A DNA stretch of 64,000 nt from Rhineura floridana (lineage: Eukaryota; Chordata; Lepidosauria; Squamata; Rhineuridae). Below are positions 39,062-50,170 of the stretch, one piece after another (position 1 is the first letter of the stretch; every line of letters begins with the position of its first letter). The stretch is from NCBI RefSeq assembly GCF_030035675.1, contig NC_084493.1, positions 25,364,203 through 25,428,202 of the forward strand, written 5' to 3'. The notes beneath the pieces are model-generated. The model was not told the origin of the DNA. It did not search any database and worked only from the letters and a program-made list of their open reading frames with translations. Both the position numbers and the translations under genes were made by a program.

Positions 39062-39305
39062 AACCAGAGGTGGGGAGCCTTTTTCAGGCCAAGGGCCGCA
39101 AACCCCCATGGGGAACAAACCGTGGGCTGCAGGCCAGTGGTGGGTGGTATGAAGGCAACAGTCCATAGGAGCAGAGGAAGCTTCCTTATACTGAGTCAGA
39201 CTATTGGGTCTGTCTATCTTAGCAATGTCACTGACTGGGAGAGTCTCTTCAGGATTTCAGCATGTGGCCCCATCTGCACCATGCATTTAAAGCAGTATCA
39301 TGAAG
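39062..39305 (+). repeat. Stacked repeat scraps: hAT-like end, inverted SINE-A, family-C end
   Basis: 39067-39110 (GAGGTGGGGAGCCTTTTTCA), 39170-39258 (inverted SINE-A: GAAGCTTCCTTATACTGAGT ... CACTGACTGGGAGAG) and 39265-39305 (GGCCCCATCTGCACCATGCA, a family-C left end). Confidence 0.55.
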
Positions 39306-39382
39306 ATGGCATTTTCTTTTCTTAGAAAGCCTGGCACCTGGCATCATTTGCAGGGTATTCTGGAGGGGAACTGGCCACTAAT

Positions 39383-39608
39383 GAGGAAATGGACTGCCTT
39401 CAAGTCGATCCCGACTTATGGCGACCCTATGAAGAGGGTTTTCATGGTAAGCGGTATTCAGAGGGGGTTTACCATTGCCTTCCTCTGAGGCTGAGAGGCA
39501 GTGACTGGCCCAAGGTCACCCAGTGAGCTTCATGTCACTGTGGGGATTCGAATCCTGGTCTCCCAGGTTGTAGTCCAGCACCTTAACCACTACACCACAC
39601 TGGCTCTC
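39383..39608 (-). repeat. tRNA-headed SINE with BovB-type tail, perfect 10-bp TSD
   Basis: The minus strand starts GAGAGCCAGTGTGGTGTAGT with box B GATTCGAATCCC in mirrored form. The tail has GGGTCGCCATAAGTCGGGAT and CGACTTGAAGGCAGTCCATT. TSD GGCCACTAAT at 39373-39382 and 39609-39618. Same family as 20072-20303. Confidence 0.9.
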
Positions 39609-39682
39609 GGCCACTAATAGGGGCCACCATTTACTGTGTGTGTGGGGTGGGTGGCCATTTTGCCCCAGAATGCCTGGGGATA

Positions 39683-39940
39683 ATACAATGGGATTATATC
39701 TAATGCTACTTATACTCAGAGCAGACCCATTAAAGTTAATAAACATGACCTTACCTTAGGTTCATTCATTTCAATGGGTCTGTTCTGAGTAGAACCAGCA
39801 TTGGCTACAACCCAATATCCAGTGCATTCTGGGAAAAGAAAATGGGTGGAATTCCCACTGAAGACCCACTGAAGTTAATAGACATGTCTAACTTATGTTC
39901 ATTCATTTCAATGGGTCTACTCTCAGTAGAAATGTGTGCA
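39683..39940 (+). repeat. Two family-M palindromic MITEs in tandem
   Basis: 39683-39815 has ACTCAGAGCAGACCCATTAA mirrored by TTTCAATGGGTCTGTTCTGA. 39850-39935 has AGACCCACTGAAGTTAATAG and AATGGGTCTACTCTCAGTAG. Confidence 0.65.
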
Positions 39941-40118
39941 TGAGTCAAAACTGCCTACAAAAATGTGTTTATTAGGAGAAAATCACACTAAAATGCTGGA
40001 GAATTTTCATGAGAATTTTTTTTTAAAAAATCGCAAATTACTGCAGAAATGTGGAGAACTGAATTTAAGACTGAAAAAACGAGAAGCTAAGAGAACCAAA
40101 GCTGAGAGACCTTTCCAT
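39941..40118 (-). repeat. Family-G MITE, partial
   Basis: CAAAAATGTGTTTATTAGGA, ATGCTGGAGAATTTTCATGA and CAGAAATGTGGAGAACTGAA, ending CTTTCCATCCCTA. Confidence 0.8.
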
Positions 40119-40119
40119 C

Positions 40120-40425
40120 CCTACTTTAAGCATTCATGGCATCCCTCCAAGAATCCTGGGATCTGTAGTTTGTTAAGGGTGCTCAGAGTTGCTAGGAGAT
40201 CCCTGTTCCCCTTCCAGAGCTACAATTCCCAGAATAGTTGAACAATCAATCTCTCTTCTCAGGAAACTCTGGGAATTGTAGTTCTGTAAGGGGCATAGGG
40301 CATCTCCTAACAACTCTCTGCACCACTGACAGACTACAGTTCCCAGGATGCTTTGGGGGGAGCCATGACTTTTGAAAGTAGTATGATACTGTTTTAAATG
40401 CACAGTGCAGATGGGGACAGGGACA
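40120..40425 (+). repeat. Family-C palindromic MITE
   Basis: AATCCTGGGATCTGTAGTTT, AGCTACAATTCCCAGAATAG, GGGAATTGTAGTTCTGTAAG and ACAGACTACAGTTCCCAGGA, ending AATGCACAGTGCAGATGGGG. Confidence 0.85.
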
Positions 40426-40429
40426 GGCC

Positions 40430-40505
40430 TACGTGGAGATGCTGAGGATTGAACCTGGGACCTTCTGGATGCAAGGAAGACACTCTACCACTGAACTATG
40501 TTTCC
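40430..40505 (-). repeat. SINE-A head fragment
   Basis: CACTCTACCACTGAACTATG and GGATTGAACCTGGGACCTTC are boxes A and B inverted. Confidence 0.7.
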
Positions 40506-40599
40506 CGTAAAAGTAGCCATAGTAATGGATGTGTACAGTGGTCTATGGTCTAGCCACACAAAATGCAGCAGTTTCTACACACATTCCCCCCACTCAACA

Positions 40600-40755
40600 T
40601 CTCTCTATCCAGACAAGCAAGAGGCAGTATTACAGTTCAAGGCTGCATTCCAGTCAGGCAAAAGCACTTGAGGAGGGCACAGAGTAGGGCCAATGAGGGA
40701 AAGTTTCAAGGGCCAGGTAGCCCCCAGGCCTGAGGTTCCATATCCCTGCCATAAA
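40600..40755 (+). repeat. hAT-like non-autonomous remnant
   Basis: CTATCCAGACAAGCAAGAGG, CATTCCAGTCAGGCAAAAGC and CCCCCAGGCCTGAGGTTCCA match 5979-6283. Confidence 0.65.
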
Positions 40756-40769
40756 CAGTGACCTTGGTC

Positions 40770-41065
40770 AGTGCTGGTGTTTGTCACAAAGAACTAATTC
40801 TGTACTTACCATAGAGAAAAGCCTGCAAACTATATGAAATCAATTGCGTGCATTGCGTTTCCTTTGCATTGAAATGAATGGGGTGGAATAACGATGATAA
40901 TATAACCTATGTAATTAATTACGTAAGTTAAGTAGTATTGCCACTGCAGACAGTAAGATAAATAAAGTAGTTTTTGGAGAAAGATAAACTGCAGCAGAAC
41001 GGAAACAGTTGCTGCATGCAACTGATGCAGAATGAAATGGAAAATGATGCCTTCTTACATCTCTA
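40770..41065 (+). repeat. MITE related to 20577-20939
   Basis: GCATTGCGTTTCCTTTGCAT, AAACTGCAGCAGAACGGAAA and ATGATGCCTTCTTACATCTC correspond to the reference copy. Confidence 0.65.
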
Positions 41066-41571
41066 GGGTCAGGTTCCCTGCCCCTGTTTTCATACAGAAC
41101 AATTTAAAATGACAGAGTCTCTGAGGACTCAGAGTCTCTGTTTTGCCTACTGAAACTGATTCCCTTGTATTGGCATGCATGATGCTTTTAAATCAGAGCT
41201 ACCTGCAACTACAGTTGCAGTCCCAACCCCACAAACCTGGAAGCAAGCCCCATTGAATTCAATAGGACATTCTGAGTAGATACATTTAGAATTGTAAGTT
41301 TTGAAAATCCCACTCTTCAAGTATTGAAGGGCAACTTTGTATATTGTAAGATGGAAAATGGTAGGAGATTCTATATTTCCATAGAACTATAGAATTGGAA
41401 GGAACAACAAAGATCCTCTAATCCAACGCCATACGAATGCATTAAATTTACTCCCAAGTAAATAGGCAGGCTTAGGTTTATTAAATTTGCATATGGCTTC
41501 TCACTTCCTGGAGTGATTTACATGCAAGTCAAAATGCCATCATAACATTGCGAAAACATATTAAAATCATA
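41066..41571 (+). other. Intergenic with small repeat scraps
   Basis: 41383-41432 (ACTATAGAATTGGAAGGAAC, CTAATCCAACGCC) is an inverted CR1 3' scrap. 41446-41475 and 41225-41285 carry family-M-like pieces. The rest is unclassified. Confidence 0.45.
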
Positions 41572-41835
41572 TGGAACAAGAAAAATTGCAAACTGATGTG
41601 GAAATGTGGAGGACCAAATTTAAGACTAGAAAAATTAGAAATGGAGAGATCTTGACATTGACAGATTCGCCCATCAGAAGAACATCAGAAGAGGCCTGCT
41701 GCAACAGATGAAAGGTCCATCTAGCCCAGTATCCCGATTCCCACTGGGAATGAAAGCAAGAGCCTCCTCCTGCTGTTTGCCCTTCCAGCAACTGGTAGTC
41801 AGTGGCATCCATTGGCATCCACCCACGTGGGACTA
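41572..41835 (-). repeat. Family-G MITE fragment abutting a CR1-like fragment
   Basis: 41572-41676 (ATGTGGAAATGTGGAGGACC, inverted family G). 41683-41835 (AGGTCCATCTAGCCCAGTAT, GCCCTTCCAGCAACTGGTAG) resembles inverted CR1-like 3' sequence. Confidence 0.6.
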
Positions 41836-42169
41836 ATTTCCTACAGCAGTTACCATAGCTGGAGGCGTTAGTGAGAACCGACTCATGTGGCAGTCTGGAT
41901 GAATCAGGAAGGAGGTCTTGTTTCTGTAATCAATTGCTCCTTTGTCCTTTCTTACACCGAAACTCAGTGGGCGTAAGACAATGAGACTAATAATGCAGAA
42001 CCACCACTTGTTCCTCACTAGATGCCCTTTGTAGGTTATTCCATAGCTGTCAAGCAGAACCACTATAGTTCCTCTGTTCTTTCTTTAATAGAACAAGGAA
42101 CTTGCTGACATGAACATTCTGACTGTACATATTTTAGTGAGCCCAGTGCTGGAGTGGACCCTCGGCAGG

Positions 42170-42534
42170 ATATTTTTGCAATATATTTTTCAAAAAAAGT
42201 CTTTGTGAAAATTCATCAGCATTTTAGCATGAATTTTCTGTAATACAGACATGTTGTATGCCGTTTTGCCTAATATGTACATTTTTGCAAAGCAATTTCC
42301 CCAATATAATGCATTTTTGTGTGTTATTTTAACAAATATATGCATTTTTATGCACACACTACCGCAGTACATGTGTTTTTACATAAATGACTTGGCTGGA
42401 GAACTGCACTGCAAAATTCACAGAAGTGTGAATTTCAAAGGATGGCTGCATTTCTGTTCATGTATTGGTTTGGAAAGTGCAAATTAGGTAGATTTACCTT
42501 TGCATGCGAACTGAATTGAATTTATCCCACATCC
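42170..42534 (+). repeat. Family-G MITE, left end missing
   Basis: TCATCAGCATTTTAGCATGA, CAATATAATGCATTTTTGTG, GCTGGAGAACTGCACTGCAA and the right end TTATCCCACATCCCTAA. Confidence 0.85.
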
Positions 42535-42571
42535 CTAAATGTGACATAGAGTTTCTGAGTCATAAGGAGGA

Positions 42572-42776
42572 AGGAGCCATTGCTCAATGATAGAGCACAT
42601 CGCACTTTGCATGCAGAGTGTCTCAAGCTCACCCCTGGCATCTCACGCTAACAGGAGTAATTGGTCAGTGGGAAATCCACATTGCCTGGGACCCTGGAGA
42701 GCTTCTGCCAGTCAGAACAGACAACACAGGGACAGATCGGCAAATAGTCTAATATGGTATAAGATAATTTCCTGTG
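42572..42776 (+). repeat. SINE-A
   Basis: GCCATTGCTCAATGATAGAG head; body CCTGGAGAGCTTCTGCCAGT; end TAAGATAATTTCCTGTG. Confidence 0.75.
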
Positions 42777-42849
42777 AGTCCCAAGGTATGTTTTGCTTTT
42801 CCTGTTGCTTGTGGACCCAATAGTCTACACATGTGCTTGATAGTCCCAG

Positions 42850-43015
42850 GGTTTGGTCTCAGGGCATATTAATGTAGCTTCCTTATTGAAACTAAACTGG
42901 TCTGGTTCTGCTCAGTGCCAGGATAGGAGACCTCCTGGAGACTCCATACACCTTCCCTTGAGTTCAATGATGGAAGAAAAGCAGGATATAAATGTGCTAA
43001 ATAAATTAGAAAGAA
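42850..43015 (+). repeat. 5S-like SINE with LINE-type tail, degraded
   Basis: GAAACTAAACTGGTCTGGTT and GATAGGAGACCTCCTGGAGA resemble 5S boxes A and C. The end GGATATAAATGTGCTAAATA with AATT resembles an L2 tail. Confidence 0.5.
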
Positions 43016-43084
43016 AAAGAATAGTGACACTTCTGGAGCATCACCTAAATCAGATCTGTCCCAGCTTGCTGTCTTCCCCTATGC

Positions 43085-43223
43085 TAGGGGTGGCCAATGT
43101 GGTGTCCTTGAGATGTTGTTGGACTCCAACTCCCATCATCCCTGACTATTGGCAATGCTGGCCAGGGCTGATGGAAATTGGATGTCCTGCAACATCTGGA
43201 GGGCACCACATTATCTGCCCCTG
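43085..43223 (+). repeat. Palindromic hAT-like MITE with 8-bp TSD
   Basis: TAGGGGTGGCCAATGTGGTG to CCACATTATCTGCCCCTG, 139 bp. Flanks CCCTATGC (43077-43084) and CTCTATGC (43224-43231) match at 7 of 8. Confidence 0.82.
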
Positions 43224-43231
43224 CTCTATGC

Positions 43232-43888
43232 CCTTGCCCACTTACTTAATCCAACACAAGAGCCTCTCTCTTTTCTCTTCGTCAAACACTGGAGTCTCTA
43301 CTGGCATGAGAGATCAAAGCGAGGTGGTTCAGGTTGCTTAGCTGGTGTATGAAATTTGATTGTGATCTGGAATTTTTAATATAATGAGGATCAAGCCAGG
43401 GAATGCTGACGTCTCTCACACAATGGGATGGTTCAGTTTGACTGGTGGCATCTGGAAAACAAAAAGATGCAATTATTCATCTTTCATTGCCTGTTTTTTT
43501 CTCAGGTTCTAGAAAAATGGACAGCTTTCTGACATGCAGAAAATAGGAATGTCCCTTTTGTGGCACATAAAATGAAAGTCTATTTCAGGGTGTGAGGCAT
43601 GTGGGCCTTACCCTCTGTCAACAGGGAGCCAGCAAGCACGCAAAGCAGAGGTTACGTTGGGCTTCTTGAAGTGGATGGGAGAGAAAAGGGCTTGCATGTA
43701 AGCGTGCTTAGTCAGAGTTGTGTATCCCTCTTAAGATGACAGGTGCTACAACTCTCCTTCCTCAATTCTCTGACTATCCATAGCATTTGCCATGTGCCGT
43801 TCTGCAGCTGTTTGCTTATTGTCTGACTAAGTAGATACTCATAGAATTCCCCATTGTTTCTCCCTCAAAAGCACTCATCCGCTGCAAG
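43232..43888 (+). other. Intergenic, nothing recognised
   Basis: No coding signal or repeat family recognised. Confidence 0.4.
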
Positions 43889-43889
43889 G

Positions 43890-44305
43890 AAGGGTGGTCA
43901 TCAATTTTGGTTTCTCAGTTTTCCAATCTTCAGCTTAGTTCTCTGCATTTCCACATTCATCTGCAAATTCTTTTTTTTAAGTCCTTGTGAACATCTGTTA
44001 ACATTTTCGTGCAATTTTTCTCCTAATATGCACATTTTTGCAAGCAATTTCCCCAATACAATGCATTTCTGTATGTTATATTGAAATTTGCACTTGTCTG
44101 TTCTGTATATATCCATTAATATGTGCATTTTAGGCACACTTTCCCCTAACATATGCATTCATGTACACATTACTTGGTTATAGAACTGCATTAATACATT
44201 TTAATTTTGAAGGATGCTTGTATTGCAATTTGCATATTATTTTAGGAAGTGGGAATCAGATTTGCTTTAGAGTGCAAACTGAGTAGAATTTCTCCGCATC
44301 CCTGT
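43890..44305 (+). repeat. Family-G MITE, near full length
   Basis: GGTCATCAATTTTGGTTTCT, CATTTTCGTGCAATTTTTCT, CCCCAATACAATGCATTTCT and TAGAATTTCTCCGCATCCCT, collinear with 44647-45084. Confidence 0.85.
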
Positions 44306-44417
44306 TTAGGCATTATATCTGTGGTTAAGAGGAATGCATGAGTGGGGAAGGGCCCATGTCTGGAGGGAGGAAGGGGGGGACACAGGGTTTCATGCAACTG
44401 GAAGCCTGGAACTTGTT

Positions 44418-44600
44418 TATTTTCATTTATTTATCACTTTATATTAGAAAAATTCAAAGCACTGTGCAGAGTAGAGAAATCATACAGGAAAACAAGAAAA
44501 ATGATAATATACAATCCATCAGAATATAATAATTCACAATAATCTAATAGGCACAGTAAACAGCAGTATGCTCATCCAAATACCTTTAAACGCAACTCTT
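44418..44600 (-). repeat. LINE 3' tail (L2-type)
   Basis: TTCATTTATTTATCACTTTA followed by AAATTCAAAGCACTGTGCAG and A-rich sequence, the reversed 3' UTR. Confidence 0.5.
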
Positions 44601-44646
44601 GGCTGCTTGCCTTTGATGCTTGAGATGTATATTCTTAGGACCCACT

Positions 44647-45084
44647 AGGGAGGGAAGGATCTGTCAATTTCGGTTCTCTCAGTTTCTCATTTTTTTCTAG
44701 TCTTAAATTTGGTTCTCCACATTTCTGCAGCAATTTGTGATTTTTTAAAAAAGTAATCCTCAAGAAAATTCTCCAGCAATTTTGTGAGAATTTCTCCTAC
44801 TAAACACATTTTTGTATGCAGTTTTGACTAATGTACATATTTTTGCAAGCAATTTCTCTAAATGTAATGCATTTTTGTATGTTATTTTCACTAATAGATT
44901 CATTTTTATATACACTTTCCCCTAATATATACATTTATGTAAACATTGTTTGGTCGGTGAACTGCATTGCAAAATTTGAATAACTGTGAATTTTGAAGGA
45001 TGGCTGTGCTTTGGGTTTCATACTATTTGGAAAGTGTGATTTGATAAATTCTGCTTTAAATGCCAACTGAATGAAAATCCCTAG
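44647..45084 (+). repeat. Family-G MITE, full length, 8-bp TSD
   Basis: 438 bp, AGGGAGGGAAGGATCTGTCA to GAATGAAAATCCCTAG. Flanks GACCCACT (44639-44646) and AACCCACT (45085-45092) match at 7 of 8, as for hAT transposition. Confidence 0.8.
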
Positions 45085-45092
45085 AACCCACT

Positions 45093-45212
45093 CCATTCTT
45101 GTGCTTGTAATTTGTTTTAAACTGTTTTTAATGTTGTGTTTTAAATTGTTGTGGACCTCACATGGAACTTTAGGGTGAATGGTGAGTAATAAATCAAATT
45201 ATTATTATTAGC
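45093..45212 (+). repeat. L2-type LINE 3' tail
   Basis: TGTTTTAAACTGTTTTTAAT, GTGGACCTCACATGGAACTT and TGAGTAATAAATC followed by (ATT)n. The CR1 begins directly after it. Confidence 0.6.
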
Positions 45213-46056
45213 AATGCATCGACACCCTGCAACTTATCAGAGAAGATGAGGACTTCCTCGATAGAACACAGGAGGAATTAAGGGAACGACACAAAGTACA
45301 GGAAGAAAGCGACAAGGAAGAAGAGGACTGCAACAGCAACAAATCCCCATGGAGAACTGTCACTGTAAGGGCAAGGGAAAACAGGAGGGATTCAGAACTG
45401 CTGCAACTAACAAATCGCTTTCAGCGTCTCTCGGCAGACAGCACCCCTGAAGAGCCTCAACAAACTCACCTGCATCAAGAGCCACTGGTTGCAAAGGAAG
45501 ACTCCACACCCCAGAAGAAGGAAGCTGATGCAACCACCGCTCGTGGCAAAAAGAGGAGGGTGCTGGTGGTTGGAGACTCGTTGCTCAAGGGGATAGAGGC
45601 ACTGGTATGCCAGCTGGACAAAATGAATCGGGAAGTCTGTTGTCTCCCTGGGGCACGCATCCGGGACGTCACTGACAACCTGCTGAGGCTCATTGGGAAA
45701 CAAGATAGGTACCCCTTTCTCCTCATCCATGTGGGCACAAACGACACGGCCAGAAACACCTTGGAACAGATCACCTCAGACTATGAGGGTAGGAAGGTCA
45801 AGGATTTTGGGGCACAGGTGGTCTTCTCCTCAATTCTTCCCGTGAAGGATAGAGGACTACAAAGGGAAAGGAAGATAATGCAGGTCAACGACTGGTTACG
45901 CAGATGTGTCGACGGGAGAGGTTTGGATTCTGGGACCATGGTCTAAGCTTCTTGGAGGGGGGACTGTTGGCAAGAGATGGGCTGCACCTCACAAGGACTG
46001 AGAAGAATCTCTTTGGCAGAAGTATGGCAAAACTCATCAAGAGTGCTTTAAACTAA
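45213..46056 (+). pseudogene. CR1 ORF1: SGNH/GDSL-type esterase protein
   Basis: A charged N-terminal part (EELRERHKVQEESDKEEEDC) is followed by VLVVGDSLLKGIEALVCQLD (block I serine in G-D-S-L), VCCLPGARIRDVTDN, LLIHVGTNDTARN (block III G-x-N-D) and, in another frame, ARDGLHLTRTEKNLFG (block V with the Asp and His of the triad) and MAKLIKSALN before TAA at 46054. A frameshift near 45915 ends the open frame early at 45946. CR1 ORF1 proteins are known to carry an esterase domain; its exact role is unsettled. Confidence 0.85.
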
Positions 46057-46124
46057 AGCCTCTGGGGGATGGAGATGATAGCTTAAATACCGATCCAAAG
46101 ACAGCGGGTTGTAAACACAAGGAT

Positions 46125-48490
46125 TTGAAGGGTACAGGAGACACTGGGAGAGAGAAAGGGATGCATGGCAAAGCTCACGGTATATTAACGGAGGAATCCA
46201 ATCAGGACAAAAGAGACTTCTGGTGTCTATATACCAACGTGTGGAGCTTGGGAAACAAGCTAGAGGAGCTTGAAGTCTTAGTGCATCAAGGCAAATATGA
46301 CTTCATAGGGATAACAGAGACTTGGTGGGATGACTCCCATGATTGGAATATAGCCATTCAAGGATATAAACTCTACAGAAAAAATAGAAGCAACAGAAAA
46401 GGAGGGGGAGTAGCGTTATACGTCAAAGACAAATATACCTCTATGGAAATCCAAGACAGCGAACAAAGGGGTCTGGTAGAGACCATTTGGGTAAAAATAA
46501 ATGGAGAAACAAATAAAACCGACATGGTAGTAGGTGTCTACTACAGACCCCCTGGCCAAGAAGAGGTGTTAGATGAGGCCTTTCTCAAACAAATCTCTGA
46601 AATCTCAAGGAGGCAAGAAGTAGTAGTGATGGGGGACTTCAACTACCTGGATATCTGCTGGGAGACAAACTCTGCGAAGCACAAAGCCTCCAACAAATTC
46701 CTGATGGGCCTTGCTGATAATTTCCTCTTTCAAAAAGTAGAAGAAGGAACAAGGGGATCGGCAATCCTGGACCTGATCTTAACTAACACGGACGAATTGG
46801 TCACGGGAATTAAAGCGGTCGGTACCTTGGGGGAAAGTGACCACGTAATGCTGGAATTCGTGATTCTGGGGAAAGCCAAAGAAGAATATAGTCAAATATG
46901 GACCTTGGATTTCAGGAAAGCTGATTTTAGCAAGGTCAGGGAAATGATGGGTAGGATCCCGTGGCTAGATAGACTAAAGAAAAAAGGAGCCCAAGAAGCA
47001 TGGGAGTTCATGAAGAACGTATTACAAAAAGCGCAATTGCAAACAACTCCAAACAGGATGAAAAACGGAAGACATCGGAAAAAGCCAATGTGGCTACACG
47101 GAAGACTGGTGGAGGAGGTAAAAATAAAAAAGAGCATGTATAAGGAATGGAAGGAAGGACGCATCACCAAGGAAGAGTACCGACGAGCGGCTCGGGCTTG
47201 CAGGAATAGCGTAAGGAAAGCTAAAACCCAGAATGAGCTGAGGCTGGTGAGGGAAGGGAGGAACAACAAAAAGGGGTTTTTCAGATATATTCAAAGCAAG
47301 AGAGAGACCAAGGAAACGGTGGGACTGCTGCTCAATGAGGATGGCAAAATGTTGACAGATAACAAGGAAAAGGCAGAACTGCTCAATGCCTATTTTGCCT
47401 CCGTTTTCTCCCAAAAAGGGAACAGTGTGCAACCTTGCATTGGTAGCAATCTCAGTAAGGGGTCGGGATTGCAGTTCAAGATTGATAAGGAGATAGTCAG
47501 GAAATACCTAGTTAACCTAAATGAGTTCAAATCTCCAGGGCCTGATGAACTGCATCCCCGAGTATTGAAGGAACTTGCTGACGTACTCTCGGAACCTTTT
47601 GCCATCATCTTTGAGAAATCCTGGAGAACGGGAGAGGTGCCGGAGGATTGGAGACGGGCAAACGTCGTCCCGCTCTTTAAAAAGGGTAAAAAAGAAGATC
47701 CGGGGAATTACAGGCCAGTCAGTCTGACTTCAATACTGGGAAAGATATTAGAACAGATAATAAAAGAGTCCATTGGCAACTATCTAGATGACAATGCTGT
47801 GATTAGTAGGAGCCAGCATGGGTTTGTCAAGAAAAAATCCTGTCAAACTAATCTCATCTCTTTTTTTGATCGGGTCACTAGCTTAGTAGATGGTGGAAAT
47901 GCTGTAGATGTCATCTATCTAGATTTCAGCAAAGCGTTTGACAAAGTCCCCCACGACCTTTTGATAGCAAACTGGTCAAATGCGGACTAGATGGAAATAC
48001 TGTCAAGTGGATTCACAACTGGTTGGAAAACCGTACTCAAAGAGTGGTCGTCGGTGGCTCTGCTTCGGACTGGAAGGAGGTTTCGAGTGGAGTGCCACAG
48101 GGTTCTGTCCTGGGGCTGATACTCTTCAACATTTTTATCAATGACTTAGATGACAGGGTGGAGGGAAGCATTATGAAGTTTGCAGATGATACGAAACTGG
48201 GAAGGATAGCTAACACAATGGAAGACAGGAATAAAATCCAAAGGGACCTGGATAGACTAGAAAATTGGGCTGAAATTAATAAAATGAAATTCAATAAAGA
48301 CAAATGCAAGATTCTGCATTTAGGCCACAAAAACAAAATGCACGGGTACAGGGTGGGAAATACCAAGCTTAGCAGTAGTGCATGTGAGAAGGACCTTGGA
48401 ATTGTAGTGGATTGCAAGTTGAACATGACCCAGCAGTGTGATGCTGCGGCAAAAAAGGCAAACATGGTTTTGGGATGCATAGAGGTATAG
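46125..48490 (+). pseudogene. CR1 ORF2: endonuclease and reverse transcriptase
   Basis: The first frame (46125-47990, 621 codons) has the AP-type endonuclease: LYTNVWSLGNKLEELEVLVH, IGITETWWDDSHDWN, VVMGDFNYLDICWET and GESDHVMLEFV. The RT follows: NVVPLFKKGKKEDPGNYRPV, LTSILGKILEQI and YLDFSKAFDKVPHDLL. A one-base loss near 47970 shifts the frame. 48023-48490 continues with NWLENRTQRVV, GVPQGSVLGLILFNIFINDL, KFADDTKLG (catalytic F-A-D-D intact) and [13 protein letters not shown]. Another shift near 48480 and a stop at 48601 precede the C-terminal part to 49053 ([35 protein letters not shown]). Confidence 0.93.
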
Positions 48491-49107
48491 TTTCCAGGTC
48501 GAGGGAAGTAATAGTCCCACTATATTCTGCATTAGTCAGGCCTCATCTGGAATACTGCGTTCAGTTCTGGGCGCCTCATTTTAAGAAAGTTATAGACAAG
48601 TAGGAGCGGGTTCAGAGGAGGGCAACGAGGATGATAGCCAGTATGGAGAACAAGTCTTATGAGGAAAGGTTGAAGGAACTTGGCATGTTCAGTCTGGTGA
48701 AGAGAAGGCTGAGGGGTGACATGATTGTACTCTTTAAGTACCTGAAGGGCTGTCACATAGAGGAGGGTACAGATTTGTTCTCTGCTGCCCCAGAGGGTAG
48801 GACTAGGTCTAATAGTTTTAAGTTGCAGGAGAGTAGATTCAGATTGGACATTAGAAGGAACTTCTTGACAGTAAGGGCAGTTCGGCAATGGAACCGACTG
48901 CCTAGGGAGGTGGTGGGATCCCCTTCGCTGGATTCTTCAAGCAGAGGCTGGACGGCTGTCTGCGGGAGATGCTCTAGCTGTGGATTTCCTGCTGTGAGCA
49001 GGGGGTTGGACTCGATGGCCTACAAGGCCCCTTCCAACTCTATGATTCTATGATTCTTATTATTTATAGTAATAATACTGTCCAGGAAATGCCTGGGAAA
49101 ACTGTAA

Positions 49108-49715
49108 GGATGGATGAATCTGTCAATGCTGGTTTCTTTCTGTCTGCCATTTTTCCAGTCTTAAATTCCGTTCACATTTCTGTAGCAATCTGAGGATTTT
49201 CTTTTTTAAAAAATCCTCTTGAGAATTTGTCAGCATTTCAGTGTGAATTTCCCCCCAATGAACACATTTTTGTATGCAGCTTTGAATAATATACACATTT
49301 TTGTAAGCAATTTCCCCTAATATAATGCATTTTTGAATATTATTTTCACTAATGTATATGCATTTTTATGCACACTTTCCCATAATAAATGCTTTTTTTA
49401 TGCACAGTGTTTTGATTGGAGAATTGCATTGCGAAATTCAGAGAAGTGTGGATTTGAAAGGATGGCTCTACTTTGGCTCATGCATTGGTTTGAGAAGAGT
49501 GAATTAGGTAGCTTTTCATTAAAAAAAGTGATGGCTGGGCTATGTCAGTGGGGCTATGAAATCCATGTCAGTGGGGCTATGAAATCCACTCCAGGTTTTA
49601 GTCTGAACTTTCAAGGAATCTTTCCTGGAGCAGATTCCAGATGACATAGAGCCACCAGCCACCACTGCATTAAATGCAAACAAAATGGAATTTCTCTCCC
49701 ATCCCTAAGTTTGAG
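49108..49715 (+). repeat. Family-G MITE interrupted by a family-Y repeat
   Basis: Left part 49108-49525 (GGATGGATGAATCTGTCAAT ... GGTAGCTTTTC); right end 49675-49712 (TGCAAACAAAATGGAATTTC, TCCCATCCCTAAG). The block 49526-49675 is family Y. Confidence 0.75.
49526..49675 (+). repeat. Family-Y repeat
   Basis: GAAATCCACTCCAGGTTTTA, TCTGAACTTTCAAGGAATC and AGAGCCACCAGCCACCACTG match 6387-6548. A 22-bp direct repeat (ATGTCAGTGGGGCTATGAAA twice) precedes it. Confidence 0.65.
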
Positions 49716-49863
49716 ATGGCCAAGTTTTGAGATGTCCCCATCATCTTCATTTTCCCATGTGGGCCAAAATACACTGAAATGGAGATGGCAGCTTGAGCCT
49801 TGGCAGGTGGCAGTGCTTTGCAGCACAGCGCACCTGGCTGCCTTGACCCCTGGAACTGTTTGG

Positions 49864-49899
49864 AAGGAAGGAAGGAAGGAAGGAAGGAAGGAAGGAAGG
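49864..49899 (+). repeat. (GGAA)n microsatellite
   Basis: Nine tandem GGAA units followed by GGG. Confidence 0.95.
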
Positions 49900-50170
49900 G
49901 GGATGCTCTATCAACCAGTGTTAGCCCCAGTATGCCTATGCTGGTTGTTGATGCCAGACCTGTTTCTCACTGCAATGCCATCCCTTCTGCTACTGTCTCT
50001 GGCATCGCACCCCCCAGGCTTAAGCAGGAGCCCAATGATGCTGACCCCTGAAGCATCTGTAGCCAGGACACATCATAAATGATGAGCAGGAATAGCTCCG
50101 TTATCCTCCGTTCCGTGGTACATGTTTGCCCTTGGAGGGATCCACCCTGCTCAGAATGTCATAAGTAGGG

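Larger units (their letters stand above)
45213..49056 (+). mobile_element. CR1 LINE, nearly full length, both ORFs
   Basis: About 3.84 kb with ORF1 (SGNH esterase type), ORF2 (AP-type endonuclease and reverse transcriptase) and a 3' end of GGGGGTTGGACTCGATGGCC and CCTTCCAACTCTATGATTCT, the CR1 signature with the ATGATTCT repeat. I see about two frameshifts and one stop in the ORF2 region and one frameshift in ORF1, so it is recent but inactive. No target duplication is expected for CR1 or seen. It sits after an L2 tail. Confidence 0.95.

Noticed and set aside
45560-45946. Open frame with G-D-S-L and G-T-N-D motifs as a host esterase gene
   Set aside because: It directly precedes a CR1 ORF2 and has the CR1 ORF1 layout, with block V in a shifted frame downstream. 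It is the LINE's own ORF1.
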